Assembly: GCF_047663525.1 (NCBI RefSeq)
Contig: NC_092592.1
Coordinates: forward strand, 26,655,001-26,719,000
Length of the DNA stretch: 64,000 bases
Direction: 5' to 3'
From: Anas platyrhynchos
Lineage: Eukaryota; Chordata; Aves; Anseriformes; Anatidae
A program made the translations under genes and the position numbers. This document shows, piece by piece, positions 63,170-64,000 of the stretch (the first letter of the stretch is position 1; every line of letters begins with the position of its first letter). The notes below the pieces were generated by a model. It ran no database searches. It saw only the letters and a program-made list of their open reading frames with translations, and had not been told where the DNA came from.

Positions 63170-64000
63170 TGCCACATTTTGTCCATGCCTGATGGCAGGG
63201 TGAGTCGTTGACTCATGTGACTTGGTGTTGCAGCACCAAGACATCCAAGAAGTGTTGGGTAAAAGTCAAGAAAGTGTGCAGCCCCTAAAAGAAAAACACA
63301 TGCATTTTGCAGTTAGTGTACAACAGATGTTTTTTATCAAGTGTTAGTGCCAGGCAGAACTGGACCCAGGTACACCACAAGGGTTCTACAATGCAGCAGG
63401 AGGAGAAACAAGCTGGAGAATGAAGGGACTTCTTGTGTTAGGCTCAAACTTTTGCATCCCTTTCATTTTCTAGCGTAGTGACTATCTCCTGCTTCCCTGT
63501 CATGCAGCTTTCAATGGGAATAGCTGCTGAATTGCCAAGTGAAGAACTTGAGACTTGACATCAAGTTCTTCTCACAGCGCTGCTGTTGGTACATGGAGGG
63601 ACTGCCCTCCAGGGGAACAAGGGCCATCAGGAGCAGAGACCTCAATGTGCATGGCTTTTCTCCTGCATTTTGGAAGCATGTTGCAAAAGACATGGTGAAG
63701 TCCATCTGTGCAGTGCCTCCAGCCTAAGCATGTTTGGAAACCCAAACTGCTATGGAAACGACTTTATATGTGATATTCAGCCCATGTAAGTGGTGTTTAG
63801 AGGGCTTGTGTCCTGGGAAGAGTTGCCCAGACCACAGTGCCTCTCCAGGTCAAACCACCACACCTGAACCTCAGCGCTGTGGTCTGGGGCTGCAGATCCA
63901 CCCTCAGAAGTGCCCTGTGGTGTGCAGCCTGAGGAGAAGCAAAAGCCACTTCTCGTTCTCAGGGGATGTGGCAGAGGGGTTTTGCCTCTTGGCTGCAGCT
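63170..64000 (+). other. HPSE2: HPSE2 intron 3, right edge of window
   Basis: No exon, repeat or RNA gene recognised in the last 830 bp. The gene continues beyond the window. Confidence 0.5.

Noticed and set aside
41231..64000. Further HPSE2 exons
   Set aside because: No in-frame match to the next HPSE2 segments flanked by AG and GT was found; introns of this gene are known to be very large.

Overview
The window reads as vertebrate, most likely bird, genomic DNA. It has split genes with consensus GT-AG introns, several CpG islands, scattered decayed CR1 retrotransposon pieces (including two fragments with the avian-type CR1 3' end), and no mammalian L1 or Alu sequence that I could see. The species cannot be named from the sequence alone.

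Two protein-coding genes are recognised, arranged head to head. On the minus strand, CNNM1 (cyclin M1, a CNNM-family membrane protein with a DUF21 domain, a CBS pair and a CNBH domain) is complete. Twelve coding exons run from the start codon at 17966 down to the stop at 2190-2192. Joining them at consensus splice sites keeps frame throughout and gives 951 residues, the length I recall for the human protein. On the plus strand, HPSE2 (heparanase-2, a secreted heparan-sulfate-binding protein of the GH79 family without known heparanase activity) starts at 28804. Only its first three coding exons (to 41230) lie here; the remaining exons are beyond the right edge. The same divergent HPSE2-CNNM1 order is known in human, but here only about 10.8 kb separates the two start codons.

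Layout: 1-1144 is intergenic sequence beyond the 3' end of CNNM1. 1145-17966 is CNNM1: exons 2-12 are packed into 2.2-6.9 kb with introns as short as 83 bp, then a 9.6 kb intron 1 that holds an old sense LINE copy, then a very GC-rich exon 1 in a CpG island. 18-26 kb is AT-richer intergenic DNA with pyrimidine and adenine tracts. 26.2-30.9 kb is the HPSE2 CpG-island cluster with exons 1 and 2. 30.2-41.1 kb is HPSE2 intron 2, with an isolated CpG island at 37.8-38.2 kb and a long pyrimidine hexanucleotide repeat just beside it. 41.2-64 kb is HPSE2 intron 3: no exons, but several very old LINE remnants in both orientations, AT microsatellites and homopolymer runs.

No tRNA, rRNA, CRISPR array, bacterial feature or intact transposon was seen. 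The most interesting leads are the orphan CpG island with splice-donor-like sites inside HPSE2, a likely noncoding first exon in the CpG island 2.3 kb upstream of HPSE2, paired CACGTG E-boxes in the CNNM1 promoter, a glycine-to-alanine change in a conserved HPSE2 motif, and small in-frame CNNM1 exons that look like splicing cassettes.
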